Shown here: in pieces, positions 25,130 through 33,575 of the stretch
Position numbering within the stretch: position 1 is the first letter of the stretch
How the letters are laid out: the number at the start of each line of letters is the position of its first letter
NCBI RefSeq assembly: GCF_040359615.1
Contig: NZ_CP132942.1
Location: 5,394,001 to 5,458,000, forward strand
Length of the DNA stretch: 64,000 nucleotides
Direction: 5' to 3'
Source of the DNA: Tunturibacter psychrotolerans
GTDB lineage: Bacteria > Acidobacteriota > Terriglobia > Terriglobales > Acidobacteriaceae
Program-made: the position numbers and the translations under genes
The notes under the pieces: model-generated
Told to the model about the DNA's origin: nothing
What the model saw: the letters and a program-made list of their open reading frames with translations, nothing else
Databases searched by the model: none

Positions 25130-25903
25130 ATGCTGACCAAGCGGATCATCGCGTGTCTCGATGTACGCGACGGGCGCGTGGTGAAGGGCGTGCAGTTCGT
25201 GGACATCGTCGATGCAGGTGATCCGGCGGAGTTGGCGCATCGTCATGCGGCTGCGGGGGCGGATGAGATTGTGCTGCTGGATATTACTGCTACGCATGAG
25301 GGGCGCGGGACGCTGCTTGAGACGGTGAAGCGGACGGCTGCGGCGCTGTTTGTGCCGTTTACGGTTGGAGGCGGAATTCGGAGTGCGAAGGACGCTGCTG
25401 CGGTGTTCGATGCGGGCGCGGATAAGGTGAGTGTCAACTCGTCGGCGATCGCGCGGCCGGAGCTGATTGGCGAGATTGGTGGGAGCTTTGGAGCGCAGGC
25501 GGTGATTGTGGCGATCGATGCTCGTCGTGTTGAAGGACGAGGCGTTGAGGAGGCTGAAGTTTTTGTGAGTGGTGGTCGGAAGGCTACGGGGCGGCGGGTT
25601 TTGGATTGGGCTCGTGAGGCGGAGGAGCGAGGGGCCGGGGAGATTTTGCTGACTTCGATGGATACCGATGGGATGCGGGGTGGGTTTGATTGTGAGTTGA
25701 CCGCGATGGTGAGTGGGGCGGTGCAGATTCCGGTGATCGCTTCGGGTGGGGCTGGAACTGCGGGGCACTTTGTTGAGGTGTTTGGAAGGGGTAGGGCGGA
25801 TGCTGCGCTTGCGGCTAGTATCTTTCACTTTGGGGTGACGGACTCGCGGGAGTTGAAGGGGGAGTTGCAGCGGGCTGGAGTTGCGGTTCGGCTTCCCTGC
25901 TAG
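25130..25903 (+). CDS. hisF: Imidazole glycerol phosphate synthase, cyclase subunit
   Basis: 257 residues, a (beta/alpha)8 barrel. It uses ammonia delivered by HisH to make imidazole-glycerol phosphate and AICAR. Catalytic Asp residues are in [18 protein letters not shown] and VIVAIDARR; phosphate-binding sites in FTVGGGIRS and [22 protein letters not shown] is the family's late motif. The segment after AIDARR ([20 protein letters not shown]) is as in other acidobacterial or proteobacterial forms. It is the last gene of the + strand his operon and converges on hisA, with a repeat element (25919-26016) between. Confidence 0.95.
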   Translation: MLTKRIIACLDVRDGRVVKGVQFVDIVDAGDPAELAHRHAAAGADEIVLLDITATHEGRGTLLETVKRTAAALFVPFTVGGGIRSAKDAAAVFDAGADKVSVNSSAIARPELIGEIGGSFGAQAVIVAIDARRVEGRGVEEAEVFVSGGRKATGRRVLDWAREAEERGAGEILLTSMDTDGMRGGFDCELTAMVSGAVQIPVIASGGAGTAGHFVEVFGRGRADAALAASIFHFGVTDSRELKGELQRAGVAVRLPC

Positions 25904-25918
25904 TTATTTGAAAGATCT

Positions 25919-26016
25919 GTCCTGCCGGACGGGCCCTCTACGCGTGGCGCGCCCACTTCGTGCAGTGTGTACCTTTTCTTGCTCGACTCGACGCTTCGGT
26001 CCTCCCGTTGGTCGGG
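25919..26016 (+). repeat. Dispersed intergenic repeat, family 1, copy A
   Basis: Begins GTCCTGCCGGACGGGCC, has a diverged GCCCACTTCGTG core and ends CCTCCCGTTGGTCGGG. Compared with copy B it carries an extra stretch of about 25 bases before the end motif. It fills most of the gap between the convergent hisF and hisA genes. Confidence 0.75.
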
Positions 26017-26025
26017 TTGGAGTGG

Positions 26026-26727
26026 TTATGCTTTCATGGCGCCGGAGTAGACGGCCATTCCGGCTACTGCGTCTACCCCCATTGCGTCTAAGGCTTCGAT
26101 TTCGCTCTGTTCTTTGATTCCTCCAGCTACGATTAATTGTTTGGCGGTGCAAGCTCTTAGGATTGCGGCTACGTCGATGGGGAAGCCCTGCATGGTGCCT
26201 TCGGTGTCTACGTGGGTGTAGAGGAAGGCGGCGCAGTAGTCTTCGAGCCAGGTGATGGCTTCTTCGGGTGTGAGGTCGACGGAGTCTTTCCAGCCTTTGA
26301 TGGCGACTCTTCCGGCCTTGGTGTCTACGCTGAAGACGAGTGCTTCTTCGCCGAGTTCGGATTTGAGGCCTTCGGCGAACTCGAGATAGATGAGCTTGTG
26401 GCGGCGGATGTGATCGGGTTCGGCTGGGCGGAAGAGGCTGGAGCCGTAGATGACTCGTTTGGCTCCGGCGTCGAGGAGGATTTTGCCGTCTTCGGCGGTT
26501 TTTAATCCGCCACCTACCTGACAGGGCAGGCGCTTCGCGATCATCTCGATGAGGGCGCGGTTGTCGCCAAGACGCATTGCGGCGTCAAGGTCGATGAGTT
26601 GGACCAGCGGGTACTTGGCGAAACGCTCGATCCAGTATTCGAAGTCGTCGAATGCTAGTTTTAGCTTTTCGCCCTGGACTAGCTGGACGATGCGGCCTCC
26701 CATGAGGTCGATTGAGGGGATTAGCAT
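26026..26727 (-). CDS. hisA: Phosphoribosylformimino-AICAR-ribotide isomerase
   Basis: 233 residues, a (beta/alpha)8 barrel and homologue of HisF. It isomerises ProFAR to PRFAR in step 4 of histidine synthesis. Asp8 in LIPSIDLMGGRIVQL and the Asp of VFSVDTKAGRVAIKGW are the catalytic acids; VGGGLKT and IVAGGIKE bind phosphate. The start at 26727 is chosen because upstream in-frame sequence is the translated repeat element (copy B) and not conserved protein; the ribosome-binding site is weak. Unlike the other his genes it is on the minus strand, facing hisF, and is flanked by direct repeats at 25919-26016 and 26762-26832. Confidence 0.92.
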   Translation of the reverse strand: MLIPSIDLMGGRIVQLVQGEKLKLAFDDFEYWIERFAKYPLVQLIDLDAAMRLGDNRALIEMIAKRLPCQVGGGLKTAEDGKILLDAGAKRVIYGSSLFRPAEPDHIRRHKLIYLEFAEGLKSELGEEALVFSVDTKAGRVAIKGWKDSVDLTPEEAITWLEDYCAAFLYTHVDTEGTMQGFPIDVAAILRACTAKQLIVAGGIKEQSEIEALDAMGVDAVAGMAVYSGAMKA

Positions 26728-26761
26728 CTGTTGTGCTTTCTCTTTTCTTTCTTCTCTGCTT

Positions 26762-26832
26762 GTCCTGCCGGACGGGCCGCCTGCGCGGCGGGCGGTCACT
26801 TAGTGACTTGTGTACTCCTCCCGTTGGTCGGG
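26762..26832 (+). repeat. Dispersed intergenic repeat, family 1, copy B
   Basis: GTCCTGCCGGACGGGCCGCC, a C/G-rich stretch, GTCACTTAGTGACTTGTG (a near-palindromic core) and CCTCCCGTTGGTCGGG. Same orientation as copy A. It lies just upstream of hisA and accounts for the spurious N-terminal extension of that reading frame. Confidence 0.78.
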
Positions 26833-26844
26833 AAATGCTCTCTG

Positions 26845-27843
26845 TTAGCTGAAGCCCAGGACTGAGTGGGGGATGTACGGTTCTTCTAGTGAGGCGATTT
26901 CTTCGGGCGTGAGCTTGACGGAGAGGGCGGCTGCGGCGTCGGTCAGGTGATTCGGTTTGGTGGCGCCGACGATGGGGGCAGTTATGTAGGGTTTGCTGAG
27001 CATCCAGGCTATGGCCAGTGTGGCTTGCGGGACGCCACGCTTTTCGGCGAGTTCGGTGAGGCGATCAACAACTTTTTTGTCGGCGTCTTCCGTCTTTGTG
27101 TAGATGGATTTGGCGAACTGGTCGGTGTCGTTACGCTTGGTCGTCTCTGAACCCCACGCACGGGCTAGACGTCCGCGAGCTAACGGGCTCCACGGGATGA
27201 CACCGATATCTTCGGCCTGGCAGAGACCCATCATCTCGCGTTCTTCTTCGCGGTAGAGAAGGTTGTAGTGATTTTGCATGGAGACGAAGCGGGTCCAGCC
27301 GTGGAGGTCTGCGGTGTAGAGCGCCTTGGCGAACTGCCAGGAATACATCGAAGAGGCTCCGATGTAGCGCACCTTGCCTGACTTCACTACGTCGTGGAGG
27401 GCTTCCATGGTCTCTTCAATGGGTGTCTCGTAGTCCCAGCGGTGGATCTGATAGAGGTCGACGTAGTCGGTGCCCAGGCGCTTGAGGCTTTCGTCCAGCT
27501 CAAAGAAGATCTGCTTGCGGGAGAGGCCTTTCGCGTTGGGGTCGTCGCGCATCGCGTTGAATAGCTTGGTGGCGATGACGGTGTCTTCGCGTTTGGTGTT
27601 GGCTTTCAGGAAGCGGCCGAGGAGCTCTTCACTAGAACCTACGGTGTAGATGTTGGCAGTGTCGAAGAAGTTGATGCCGAGGTCGAGGGCCTGTTTAAAG
27701 AAGGGCTGGCTGTCAGCTTCGTTGAGAGCCCAAGCGTGGCTGCCGGGGCGCAAAGGACCAGCCGGTGGGACACCGTAGGACATGCAGCCGAGGCTGAGGC
27801 GTGAGACTTTGAGGCCGGTCTTGCCGAGATTTATGTACTCCAT
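26845..27843 (-). CDS. Aldo/keto reductase
   Basis: 332 residues, a (beta/alpha)8 NADPH-dependent oxidoreductase of the AKR family. The N-terminus MEYINLGKTGLKVSRLSLGC, the catalytic Tyr in FFDTANIYTVGSSEELLG, Lys in TVIATKLF and His in YQIHRWDYETPIEETM form the AKR tetrad with the Asp of FFDTAN. GVIPWSPLARGRLAR and IVGATKPNHL near the end bind the cofactor. It resembles stress-related aldo/keto reductases (YajO/Tas-like). Substrate is not predictable. The TTGATTCGGAAGGG region upstream has a purine stretch, but no sharp Shine-Dalgarno sequence. Confidence 0.9.
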   Translation of the reverse strand: MEYINLGKTGLKVSRLSLGCMSYGVPPAGPLRPGSHAWALNEADSQPFFKQALDLGINFFDTANIYTVGSSEELLGRFLKANTKREDTVIATKLFNAMRDDPNAKGLSRKQIFFELDESLKRLGTDYVDLYQIHRWDYETPIEETMEALHDVVKSGKVRYIGASSMYSWQFAKALYTADLHGWTRFVSMQNHYNLLYREEEREMMGLCQAEDIGVIPWSPLARGRLARAWGSETTKRNDTDQFAKSIYTKTEDADKKVVDRLTELAEKRGVPQATLAIAWMLSKPYITAPIVGATKPNHLTDAAAALSVKLTPEEIASLEEPYIPHSVLGFS

Positions 27844-27898
27844 GCTGGCTCCTTGATTCGGAAGGGGTACCCCCTCCCCCCTGTAGGGTATTTTGGAC

Positions 27899-27999
27899 GC
27901 AAAATACTTGTATTCAATGGCTTACAGAGGGGTAGTGTCTGCAAAATATTCAATACAAATGGGTTACGCGCAAAATACTTGTTATCAATAAGTTATGTG
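27899..27999 (+). repeat. Three A/T-rich direct repeat units of about 27-30 bases
   Basis: Units start at 27899 (GCAAAATACTTGTATTCAAT), 27941 (GCAAAATATTCAATACAAAT) and 27970 (GCAAAATACTTGTTATCAAT), each ending in a (G/A)TTA(C/T) word. Spacing is 42 and 29 bases. They lie about 55-155 bases upstream of the aldo/keto reductase start. Confidence 0.65.
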
Positions 28000-28391
28000 C
28001 TGGACGTCTGACTTTCTTCTCGTCTTTCCAAATTCAGTATAGCGGTTGGGCGCTAACTCATATGCCACGCGGATGTCCTTGGTTTGTAAGGAGTTGAGCG
28101 GTTATTAGGCTTGACATGCGATTTTGGGTGGAAATTGCGAGAAAACCAAAAGCACAGGCAATGGGACTGGACTTTAGTTCGGGTTTTGGGGCTCTCGGAG
28201 TCCTTTGCATTGCAAGTAGTGATAAATATTTGTACGTGCGATCTTAGCGTCCTTGCGCATGTCTGTGTGTTTGCTTAACGATTCGGCAAAGGCAAATGCG
28301 GGGGTTTCTCCACTGCGCGACGAACGATGAAACTGTCCACCGCTTCGGTCGAAATGACGACTTTGAGTAGACGGAACTAAGACAGGCAAAG

Positions 28392-28427
28392 GCAACAGCA
28401 GATCCCCTTCAGGGATGACAACCAAAC
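28392..28427 (+). repeat. Dispersed intergenic repeat, family 2, copy 1
   Basis: GCAACAGCAGATCCCCTTCA then GGGATGACAACCAAAC. The centre forms an ATCCC/GGGAT hairpin. It matches copies 2 and 3 at 32068-32104 and 32121-32156. Confidence 0.65.
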
Positions 28428-28479
28428 GGCAACCGCAAAAGCAACAAACGACTACCGCAGCGGCCGCTGAAACAAACTT

Positions 28480-29517
28480 CTAGTCGTCTTTGCCCTGGGC
28501 GTCGGCTAGGGCGTAGTAGCCTTTGCGGGCCTGGATCTTCTGGCCAGGCTGGCAGGTGATGTTGAGGGTGCGGAAGGTGCCGTCGATTTTGGTGTTGGTG
28601 GGGGTGAAGCTGGCGAGGTATTGGGTGCGGAGCTCGTCCTGAATCTGGTCGAAGGCCTCTTGTAGCTTCTTGCCGTTGTTGCCTACGTTGATGACGCGGC
28701 CTCCGGTGTCGGTGGCGAGCTTCTGCATGTCGCGTTCGCCGGTGTCGGCGAGATTGATGCCGAAGCCTCCGCCGTAGAAGCCTCGGTCGGAGAGGAGGAT
28801 GACGTAGACGATGGCGTTGGCTTTCTGTGCGGCTTCGGTGGCGGATTTCAGAGTCTCCTGTGAGCCCTGATCGCCTCCGTCGGTGAGCAGGACGAGGATC
28901 TTGCGGCCGGCCTCCTGACGGAGTTTGTCGTGGGCGGCGAGGTAGACCGCGTCGAAGAGGAGGGTGCCTCGGGCGGTGCCGTTGCCGGTGACGGAGCCGG
29001 TGCCGGCGCCGGTGTTGATCTCGGCGGAGTCGATGGAGCGTTTTATCTCGCGGGGGCTGTTGGTGTAGTCGGAGAGGAGGTTGACGTTAATGTCGAAGGA
29101 GATGAGGAAGGCTTCGTCTTTGGGGGTGAGGACGTCTTTGAGGAACTCGGCGCCGGACTGCTGCTCGAGGGGGAGGACGTTGCGCTGGCTGCCGCTGGTG
29201 TCGAGGAGGATGCCGATGGTGAGGGGGAGATTTTTTTCCTGGGTGAAGTTCTTGGTCTTCTGGGGAGCTTTGTCCTCGGCGATGCTGCAGTCGTCTTTGT
29301 GGAGGTTGGTGATGAAGCCGCTCTTGTCGCGGACGGAGAAGTAGACGTTGACGAGGTTGACTTGAACTTTGAGGGTCTCGGTGTCGCCGATGTCGACGGG
29401 CTGGGCGGCGGCGCTGCTGGCGGGGGGTGGACCGCCGGGTTCGGCTGCTTCTTGTGCGCGGAGGGCTGGGGTAAGGCAGAGAGCAAAGGCGACGGCGGCG
29501 AGCGAGAGAGAGCGCAT
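28480..29517 (-). CDS. Exported VWFA-related domain protein (acidobacterial type)
   Basis: 345 residues. A signal peptide (cleavage near ALRAQ) is followed by a Pro/Ala-rich linker, a short beta region (LKVQVNLVNVYFSVRDKSGF) and a von Willebrand factor A domain (about 100-300). The metal-ion site is present as ILLDTSGSQ (D-x-S-x-S), with a TDGGDQGS segment later. It ends with the FRTLNITCQPGQKIQARKGY pattern seen in the acidobacterial VWFA-related family. Function is unknown; exported VWA proteins usually bind other proteins. It is divergent from a second member starting at 29722; the two share the domain plan but are clearly different in sequence. Confidence 0.85.
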   Translation of the reverse strand: MRSLSLAAVAFALCLTPALRAQEAAEPGGPPPASSAAAQPVDIGDTETLKVQVNLVNVYFSVRDKSGFITNLHKDDCSIAEDKAPQKTKNFTQEKNLPLTIGILLDTSGSQRNVLPLEQQSGAEFLKDVLTPKDEAFLISFDINVNLLSDYTNSPREIKRSIDSAEINTGAGTGSVTGNGTARGTLLFDAVYLAAHDKLRQEAGRKILVLLTDGGDQGSQETLKSATEAAQKANAIVYVILLSDRGFYGGGFGINLADTGERDMQKLATDTGGRVINVGNNGKKLQEAFDQIQDELRTQYLASFTPTNTKIDGTFRTLNITCQPGQKIQARKGYYALADAQGKDD

Positions 29518-29721
29518 ACCGTATTAGACGACGAAGTTGAAGGGGAGTCTTGGGAAAAATGTGAGTGGGGTGGAGAGGCCGGGGCGTAACTTTGCGTGGC
29601 GGAGGGGAGTCCAAGGAGGTAGTCGGCGCAGGTGTCAGCGGATGGGGATGGCGGCGGGGATGTTGCGCTGGTAGTCTGGTAGTTCGTGAAGCTTTGGGTT
29701 GTGAAGGCCCGGCTGGAAGGT

Positions 29722-31095
29722 ATGGGGGATTTTCGCGTGGTTGTGGTCAGAAACAGTGTGTTGGCAGGGGCTTTGGCGTGCATGATGGCTGGACAGCCAG
29801 TGTTGACGCTGGCGCAGCAGGAAGCGCCGCAACAGCAGACGATCCCTGATGGGCCAAAACCACAGACGATTCCCGATGCTCCGAGCCCGCAGGGGCTTGG
29901 GGTGGGGCCGGTGACGCCGGGGGCTGGGACGACGCCGGACTCGAATGGAGATACCTCGGCGCCTGCTTCGCAGGATGGAGCCGTGCCGACTAAGTTGCCG
30001 ACGACCGCGGCGCAGAAACAGGATGACGGGCCGCCGCCTGAGGTTGCAACGGGCGGGCAGGGGCCTGACGCGTTTACGCTGCGGGTGCAGACGAACTTTG
30101 TGGAAGTGCCGTTTACCGTGAAAGACAGCAAGCAGCGGCTGGTGCCGGGGCTGACGTGGCGCGATGTGCGGGTGTATGAAAACAACCTGAGGCAGCAGTT
30201 GGCGCTGTTTACGGTGGATCCGTTTCCTCTGTCGGTGGCGCTGGTGATCGACCAGAGCATGACCTACGACAACATGACAAAGGTGAATAATTCGCTGGCT
30301 GCGTTGCAGGGAGCGTTCACACCGTATGACGAGGTTTCGGTGTTTACGTATAACAACGGACCGAAGATGCAGACGGACTTTACCGGAGCGCAGAGTGCGC
30401 GATTGATGGCGGTGCTGGATCGATCGAAGGCGCCAGGGCGCGAGCCTCTGTACTACGACACGACGGGACCGCTGGGGCAGAACATCAACATCAACGGTGG
30501 ACAGGATAGTCACACCGACCCGAATACGAATGCGACGCATGGGACGAGCATTCTTGGGATACAGAACGTTCCGCGGGATGTGCATACGTTGAACGATGCG
30601 ATTCTAGCTGCGGCTACGGCGCTATCGAAGACCAAGACCGGGCGGCGGCGGATTGTCTATGTGATCAGCGATGGCAAGGAGTATGGAAGCACGGCGAAGT
30701 TTTCGCAGGTGGTGAAGTACCTGAACACGAACAAGATTGCGGTGTATGGGACGCTGGTGGGGGATTCGTCGCTGCCGGTGATTGGATTTCTGGACAGGAT
30801 GCACCTGCCGTTGACGATGCGGGACAATATCCTGCCTGCTTATGCGAGTGCTACGGGCGGAAACTTCGATGGCGAGTTCCGGCAGAAGGGGATCGAGACG
30901 AGCTTTGCGAAGATTGCGGAAGAAGTGCGGACGCAGTATACGGTCGGCTACTACACGCATCAGCCGTTTATCGATGGCAAGTACCGGACGCTGGAGGTGA
31001 AGGTGCTGAGGCCGAACCTGACAGTGCTGGCGAAGAAGGGATACTACCCGACGGCGGGCGACTCGCGGCCTGCGGGGATTGTGTCGGTCAAGTAA
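29722..31095 (+). CDS. Exported VWFA-related domain protein (acidobacterial type)
   Basis: 457 residues. After a signal peptide (VRNSVLAGALACMMAGQPVL, cleavage near TLAQQ) there is a Pro/Gln-rich linker with two tandem QTIPDxPxPQ units, then a beta region (FTLRVQTNFVEVPFTVKDSK) and a VWA domain with a D-x-S-x-T metal site (VALVIDQSMTYDN). The C-terminus KYRTLEVKVLRPNLTVLAKK followed by GYYPT matches the family end. The ATG at 29722 has GGAAGG close upstream; a GTG at 29686 would add 12 residues. It forms a divergent pair with 28480-29517. The EamA gene follows 33 bases downstream. Confidence 0.85.
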   Translation: MGDFRVVVVRNSVLAGALACMMAGQPVLTLAQQEAPQQQTIPDGPKPQTIPDAPSPQGLGVGPVTPGAGTTPDSNGDTSAPASQDGAVPTKLPTTAAQKQDDGPPPEVATGGQGPDAFTLRVQTNFVEVPFTVKDSKQRLVPGLTWRDVRVYENNLRQQLALFTVDPFPLSVALVIDQSMTYDNMTKVNNSLAALQGAFTPYDEVSVFTYNNGPKMQTDFTGAQSARLMAVLDRSKAPGREPLYYDTTGPLGQNININGGQDSHTDPNTNATHGTSILGIQNVPRDVHTLNDAILAAATALSKTKTGRRRIVYVISDGKEYGSTAKFSQVVKYLNTNKIAVYGTLVGDSSLPVIGFLDRMHLPLTMRDNILPAYASATGGNFDGEFRQKGIETSFAKIAEEVRTQYTVGYYTHQPFIDGKYRTLEVKVLRPNLTVLAKKGYYPTAGDSRPAGIVSVK

Positions 31096-31128
31096 GGGCC
31101 GCGGTCGGCAAGGCCTGATCGGAATTTG

Positions 31129-32019
31129 ATGGAGATGCTGGTGCACGGAAATGCGCTGATGGCGCTTGCCGCCGCAGTGCTGTGGGGCGGTGGGGATTTT
31201 TCGGGCGGCATGGGCGTAAAGCATGCCGGCGGCTCGATGGGTGCGGCGTTGCGAGTGATTCTGTTGAGCCACTGCTTGAGCTTTAGTGTGCTGGTGTTGA
31301 TTGCCTGGGTGCGGGGAGATGCGTTTTTGCATGGGGCTGCTCTGGTTTGGGGGCTGGTGGCGGGGGTGACTGCGGGGGTGGCGCTGGCTTGCTTTTATAT
31401 TGCGCTGTCGCGGGGGGCGATGGGGGCTTCGGCGGCGCTGAGTGGGCTGCTGGCGGCGGCAATTCCTGCAGCGTTTTCGGCGAGTGAAGAGGGATCGCCG
31501 GGTGTGCTGCGGGTGGTTGGGTTTTTGGTGGCGGGAATGGCGATTTGGCTGATCGCTGCGGGCGAGAATGCTGAAGCTAAGCCGGCGGAGAGGAGCACTG
31601 TTTGGTTGGCGGTGATCGCGGGGGTTGGGTTTGGGATTTACTTTACGGCTCTGAAGCTGGCTGCTGCGAAGACGGGTGTGGTCTGGCCGCTGGCTACGTG
31701 CAGGATTGGGAGCTTGACGGTTTGTTCGGTGATGTTGGCGGGGATCTCGCTGCGGGCTAAGAAGGGTGAGGTTCAGGCGCGCATGTCGCGGCCGGTGGCG
31801 GTGTGGGCGGTGGCGACGGCGCTGCTGGATACTTCGGGGAACCTGCTCTACATTGAGGCGACGCGGGCGGGGCGGCTGGATGTGGCTGCGGTGCTGGCTT
31901 CGCTCTATCCGGCGTCGACGATTCTGCTGGCGGCGTGGACGCTGAGGGAACGGCCTACGCGGCGGCAGGGGTGGGGGATGGCTGTGGCGGCTGCGGCTGT
32001 GGTGATGATTACGCTTTAG
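31129..32019 (+). CDS. EamA/DMT-family transporter
   Basis: 296 residues with ten hydrophobic helices in two five-helix halves, the layout of drug/metabolite transporters. Supporting segments are LAAAVLWGGGDFSGGMGVKH, ACFYIALSRGAMGASAALSG in the first half and LYIEATRAGRLDVAAVLASL, YPASTILLA in the second. Transported compound is unknown; relatives export amino acids or other small metabolites. The ATG at 31129 is preceded by GGAA; an ATG at 31135 is equally possible. It may be cotranscribed with the VWA gene upstream. Confidence 0.85.
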   Translation: MEMLVHGNALMALAAAVLWGGGDFSGGMGVKHAGGSMGAALRVILLSHCLSFSVLVLIAWVRGDAFLHGAALVWGLVAGVTAGVALACFYIALSRGAMGASAALSGLLAAAIPAAFSASEEGSPGVLRVVGFLVAGMAIWLIAAGENAEAKPAERSTVWLAVIAGVGFGIYFTALKLAAAKTGVVWPLATCRIGSLTVCSVMLAGISLRAKKGEVQARMSRPVAVWAVATALLDTSGNLLYIEATRAGRLDVAAVLASLYPASTILLAAWTLRERPTRRQGWGMAVAAAAVVMITL

Positions 32020-32067
32020 CGCTGTGGGTGTTTTGGCGGTTAGGAACAAACAGCGGCGAGAACAACA

Positions 32068-32104
32068 GCAACAGGAGATGCCCTGCGGGGATGACAATCA
32101 AAGA
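32068..32104 (+). repeat. Dispersed intergenic repeat, family 2, copy 2
   Basis: GCAACAGGAGATGCCCTGCG then GGGATGACAATCAAAG, about 50 bases after the EamA gene. It is separated by about 15 bases from copy 3 in the same orientation. Confidence 0.6.
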
Positions 32105-32120
32105 ACAGGCAACGTCAAAA

Positions 32121-32156
32121 GCAACCGCAGATCCCTTCGGGATGACAAGCAAAGGA
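32121..32156 (+). repeat. Dispersed intergenic repeat, family 2, copy 3
   Basis: GCAACCGCAGATCCCTTCGG then GATGACAAGCAAAGG, with a GATCCC-ttc-GGGAT-like hairpin. It is in tandem with copy 2, between the convergent EamA and PPK2 genes, and is followed by GGCAACGG repeats. Confidence 0.6.
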
Positions 32157-32210
32157 ACGGGCAACGGCAACGGCGAGACGACGGCTGCTGGTGTGGGCGT
32201 GGTGTAGTGG

Positions 32211-33017
32211 CTAGAGTTTGATGGTGGAGGCGTCGAGGGTGGGGGCGGGGTATTTCAGCTTGAGGCTCTGGAGGGCTTCGACGATGATCGCGGAGATGGC
32301 GATGTTGCGATACCACTTGTGGTCGGCGGGGATGACGAACCAGGGGGCGTGCTTTGGGCTGGTGGCGGAGAAGATGCGGTCGTAGGCATCGGTATATTGG
32401 GTCCAGAACTTGCGTTCGCGGAAGTCGGCCTCGGAGAGCTTCCAGTGCTTTTGCTTGTCGTCGAGGCGGGATTGGAGACGGCGGGTTTGTTCTTCGTGGG
32501 AGATGTGGAGATAGAACTTCAGGATGAGGACGTCGTTGTCGAAAAGCATGCTCTCAAACTCGTTGATGTCGTCTAGGCGGCGACGCATGACTTTGTCGGT
32601 GATGACCTTGTGAACGCGCGGGGAGAGGACGTCTTCGTAGTGGGAGCGGTTAAAGATGTTGATCATGCCGCGGGGCGGGACCTGGGCGTGGGCTCGCCAG
32701 AGGAAGTCATGACGGGCTTCGAGCGGGGTGGGGACTTTGAAGGACGCGACATCGCAACCCTGCGGATTGATGCCGGAGAAGATGTGGCTGATGGTGCCGT
32801 CTTTGCCGGCGGTGTCCATTCCCTGGAGGACGATGAGCAAAGCTTTGGTCTGGCTGGCGTAGAAGACGTCCTGAAGATCGGCGAGCTGGGTTCGGTGTTT
32901 TGCCAGGACCGCCGCAGCTGATTCTTCGGACTTGTACCCTGCGGTTTGCGACGTCGACTTTTTCGCGAGCCGAACTTGCGCGTGCGGCTTGATGAGATAA
33001 GGGGACTTGATCTTCAT
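32211..33017 (-). CDS. Polyphosphate kinase 2 family phosphotransferase
   Basis: 268 residues, single-domain PPK2. The P-loop ALLIVLQGMDTAGKDGTISH, the Walker B/lid region IFNRSHYEDVLSPRVHK and the Arg-rich helix WKLSEADFRERKFWTQY are the family signatures. PPK2 enzymes transfer phosphate between polyphosphate and nucleoside mono- or diphosphates (which nucleotide varies by class). The start at ATG 33017 has AGGAAG upstream; an in-frame extension to 33074 has no ribosome-binding site. No other polyphosphate gene is adjacent. It converges with the EamA gene across family-2 repeats. Confidence 0.92.
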   Translation of the reverse strand: MKIKSPYLIKPHAQVRLAKKSTSQTAGYKSEESAAAVLAKHRTQLADLQDVFYASQTKALLIVLQGMDTAGKDGTISHIFSGINPQGCDVASFKVPTPLEARHDFLWRAHAQVPPRGMINIFNRSHYEDVLSPRVHKVITDKVMRRRLDDINEFESMLFDNDVLILKFYLHISHEEQTRRLQSRLDDKQKHWKLSEADFRERKFWTQYTDAYDRIFSATSPKHAPWFVIPADHKWYRNIAISAIIVEALQSLKLKYPAPTLDASTIKL

Positions 33018-33215
33018 GAGAGCGGCTTCCTGATTGAGTAGATTTGGCGACCTGACTGAAAACCCATGTCTCACGTCGAGACATGGGCATCCGCATTTCT
33101 ACCAAATTTTGGTGTTCTGCACCATCAGGACTTCGCTCTTAGACGGCGGGTGCTGTTTGCAGAGCTGACACGCCGGGCCAGGGTGGCTCCGGGTACGCCG
33201 TTTGTCCTGGGAGGT

Positions 33216-33428
33216 CTACTTGACGGTCTCTTCGGGCTTGGGGGTGACGGCGTGCGCGCTATCCCCTGGCTTGTTGACATCGTCAGTGACGCCCTTCATA
33301 CCATCTTTGAAGCCGCGGAGACCTTCGCCGAGGCCTTTGCCGAGCTCGGGCAGCTTTTTGCCGCCGAACAGAACCAGAACGACTACGGCAATGACGATGA
33401 GATGTGTCGGTGTAAATAGTTCGCCCAT
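33216..33428 (-). CDS. tatA: Sec-independent protein translocase subunit TatA/TatE
   Basis: 70 residues: one N-terminal membrane helix ([20 protein letters not shown]) followed by the hinge and amphipathic helix [19 protein letters not shown], and a polar tail. This is the textbook TatA plan; the [12 protein letters not shown] motif is diagnostic. TatA oligomers form the passage for folded proteins across the inner membrane with TatC, which is not in this window. The ATG at 33428 has a GGGGAG ribosome-binding site eight bases upstream. Confidence 0.95.
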   Translation of the reverse strand: MGELFTPTHLIVIAVVVLVLFGGKKLPELGKGLGEGLRGFKDGMKGVTDDVNKPGDSAHAVTPKPEETVK

Positions 33429-33575
33429 ACTGTTTCTCCCCGCAGCCTGGCACATACCTCGACTGCCACCCACTATTGTCGCACAGGTGCAGTCTACTGA
33501 GAGATACGCGGCGGCGGCCGAGGCAGATGTTGGCTGAACGTTATATCTTGGTAACTGGAACAAGTGCGGGAGCAG

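Larger units (their letters stand above)
27844..28479. other. 636-base intergenic region with short repeats and no gene
   Basis: No reading frame here looks like a protein, and no RNA gene was recognised. The left part holds three related A/T-rich units (27899-27999). The right part (about 28284-28445) contains low-complexity CAAAGGCAAC-type sequence, two short stretches ending in TCGAAATGACG-like words, and one copy of repeat family 2. The sequence is less G-rich than the flanking genes. Confidence 0.6.

Noticed and set aside
26728..26799. N-terminal extension of hisA
   Set aside because: The extra 24 codons translate repeat copy B and flanking sequence; family alignment starts at MLIPSIDL.
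27899..27999. CRISPR-like array
   Set aside because: Only three diverged units, uneven spacing (42 and 29 bases), no true spacers and no cas genes.
28174..28425. 83-codon minus-strand frame in the 27.8-28.5 kb gap
   Set aside because: It runs through repeat sequence, has no ribosome-binding site and no conserved pattern.
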